NCBI GenBank assembly: GCA_003013855.2
Contig: ML058449.1
Span: forward strand, 2,170,001 to 2,234,000
Direction of reading: 5' to 3'
DNA length: 64,000 bases
From: Liriodendron chinense
Lineage: Eukaryota; Streptophyta; Magnoliopsida; Magnoliales; Magnoliaceae
The notes below the pieces were generated by a model. That model worked only from the letters and a program-made list of their open reading frames with translations. It made no database searches and was not told the origin of the DNA. Every line of letters begins with the position of its first letter. The first letter of the stretch is position 1. Shown here piece after piece: positions 61,314-64,000 of the stretch. A program made the translations under genes and the position numbers.

Positions 61314-61574
61314 TTATTAAACCAGAGCTTATTTGCTACTTTCTAAACAAATAAGCACCTGGTTAGACTTTTACCAAACGGTCTAAAAGCTTATTTTTTT
61401 AGAAATAAGCCAATAATAAGCTCTTATTTGTAGAGATGCCAAACGCCCCCTAAGGCTAATCTATCTCAGCCCTTGGATTACTTCAATCCTAGCCTTATAA
61501 CTTCCCTAATCTAGACTCCTATATTAACTAAAACAAACTCAATGACAACCCTAAATAAATTATATGCAGTGCCC

Positions 61575-62590
<1,016 letters not shown>

Positions 62591-63359
62591 AGGTCAAATA
62601 AAAAGGTGGAGAAGCTTTCTAAAATTCAAGAGTTCATCCCCCTTTCTTTGAATCGACATGACAGCTTTCCAAACCTCTCTGATTTGGACTCGTTTTATCA
62701 TAAAACAGCCTATAGGTACACAAGTACTAAGGCGAAGTTCTTTTGATTTTCGTTTTTGAATAGTGACTACAAAAACATTATTTGTAACCAAAAAACAAAA
62801 ACAGTAGAATAATGAATGTTCCTCTTATCACTCCCTCAAAGGCATGGTTATTAGTCATCCCATTAGGTTTTTTGGGCATTAGAAAACAAAAGATGTCCAT
62901 AGAGGCCAAAAGATTTTTGAATTCCCAAATACAAAAGGTAAGCCAGCCTGATCACCCAAGACCCATTGAGGCACAACATGAGCTTCCTATTACCATCATG
63001 ACAGAGAGAGGGAAGGAAAACAAACACAAACCAGTTCTAAGTGTGGATAACTTTGAGAATAGGGAACTCTCCTCCATGCATGGTCAGGAGAAATCCCAAA
63101 TGATCTCATCCTTTTCATCTCTCAACGTACCTTAGACGCTAGGACTTGAGAAAGCTCTAGGACAACCTTGAAAGTTATGATCAAAATGACCAGGCTTTAG
63201 GTGGCCCTCAAGACACATTTGCTGACTTTGGGACCTTCCTTACTCCTAACAACAAAACAATCCAGTCCTGCCCAATGCCCAAATGGAAAATGCCAATGAA
63301 CTCTGGTGAGACAAGAGCCAATCAACAACAACAGAAAAGATTCTATTTTTAATTTAGTA
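62591..63359. other. Unassigned; open frame of unknown meaning
   Basis: A 107-codon plus-strand frame at 62812-63135 is open and not low-complexity, but I recognise no domain. It could be part of a LINE ORF1 or chance. Confidence 0.3.
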
Positions 63360-63760
63360 TATCAGCTCCTCCTCATCATCAAATGTCCTTCTATCACTTC
63401 TCCTCCCCTAGACCCCAAATGATTGCAAAAGACATTACTTTCCACAACATACTCCCTTTTGTCTGAAATGGAGCAACCAACAAACCATCAATCACCTGCC
63501 TGAGCAATTCATGTAGGACCAACTCATCCTAAACAATCTGAGAAAATGATCCCAAAATTACCATAGCCGTGGAGCAGTAGAGAAACAAATGGTTTACTGT
63601 CTCCTCATCCTTCCAGCACAAGACACAAATAGAAAGGAAACCAACCTCTTTAAAAGGTTGTTGAGAGTAAAAAAATTATTGACAGCGGCTGTCCAGGCAA
63701 AAGCTTGCGCCTGAGGACGGATGAGTTGCGGATAACAGCATCTATTTTGGCTTCAAACTG
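63360..63760 (-). pseudogene. L1 LINE C-terminal zinc-finger region fragment
   Basis: The minus strand gives 'AQAFAWTAAVNNFFTLNNLL' then, in another frame, 'CVLCWKDEETVNHLFLYCST' and 'PFAIIWGLGEE'. This matches the zf-RVT domain at the end of plant L1 reverse transcriptases (F.W.A..... L...C..C...ET..HL...C). Broken by frameshifts. The upstream RT would lie to the right, at the window edge. Confidence 0.75.
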
Positions 63761-64000
63761 AAAGTAAATTTCCCCCTTTTCTACTGCATGGTTCCCCCCT
63801 CAGACGTGCATATTTAGGGATCAAATCTGGTCCCTGCTGCAGCACCCACTGGACCACCTTCCAGGTCCCATATTGAGACTGATGTGGCCCACTTCCAATC
63901 CCGAATCCGTCTTTGCATCTTGCATGCAAGCTTGCTTCTCCTTTTAGACTTGGATATGTTCTTCATGTTTGCATCAGAATCAGAAGGGTCAATCCAAACT
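63761..64000. other. Edge sequence, nothing recognised
   Basis: May continue the L1 fragment, but no motif is readable. Confidence 0.3.

Larger units (their letters stand above)
57833..61450 (-). mobile_element. Harbinger-like element, copy 2 (outer), interrupted by copy 3
   Basis: Outer ends GGGCTCGTTTGGCACATCTA and (right) GATGCCAAACGCCCCC, flanked by TAA (57830-57832, 61451-61453). It is in the opposite orientation to copies 1 and 3. Its own sequence is 57833-59433 plus 61317-61450 (about 1.73 kb). Joining those parts at CCCAAC-TTA-TTAAA matches the uninterrupted region of copy 1. Confidence 0.88.

Noticed and set aside
62812..63135. 107-codon frame as a gene
   Set aside because: No recognisable domain, and it lies between a hAT relic and an L1 fragment.

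Overview
The window is nuclear DNA from a flowering plant with a large, repeat-rich genome. Evidence is one spliced plant gene with canonical GT-AG introns, plant-type Ty1/copia, Ty3/gypsy, L1, RTE, hAT and PIF/Harbinger-like elements, long microsatellites and no bacterial-style gene packing. The very frequent foldback repeats with TGGGGCCCACC ends make me think of a magnoliid, but that is a weak inference from memory.

The only host gene I can support lies on the minus strand. Three 3'-terminal coding exons (49971-49895, 46188-46038, 22067-21771) join in phase and encode the last ~174 residues of an F-box/leucine-rich-repeat protein very like plant FBL4. The intron before the last exon is 23,970 bp, the next is 3,706 bp, and the third runs off the right edge (at least 14 kb). 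About two thirds of the window is therefore intron of one gene; the left third (1-21 kb) is downstream, intergenic and mostly retrotransposon.

Layout. 1-5.2 kb: a dispersed repeat pair and a decayed copia relic. 5.9-10.5 kb: a TAT-like Ty3/gypsy derivative with gag but no pol. 10.82-18.85 kb: a complete-length but dead Ty1/copia element on the minus strand with LTRs, target duplication, PBS and PPT, its reverse transcriptase split by a 2.8-kb solo LTR. 19.4-20.5 kb: a long-TIR element. 21.0-22.07 kb: 3' end of the F-box gene. 22.07-46.04 kb (giant intron): MITEs, a dead L1 abutting a dead RTE LINE, a hAT transposase pseudogene split by a 5.7-kb solo LTR that is itself split by a non-autonomous hAT element, then a long-TIR element split by a Harbinger-like element that carries a minisatellite. 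46.2-49.9 kb: small intron with a GTAACGGCC-type repeat. 50-64 kb: hAT-type and foldback elements, then one Harbinger-like element inserted in inverted orientation inside another copy of the same family, giving a ~3.6-kb palindrome-like structure, and an L1 fragment at the right edge.

No coding element looks intact: all TE reading frames carry stops or frameshifts. The notable biology is architectural: a conserved gene apparently tolerating a ~24-kb intron built from nested insertions whose order can be read from target-site duplications and from protein frames that resume across each insertion.
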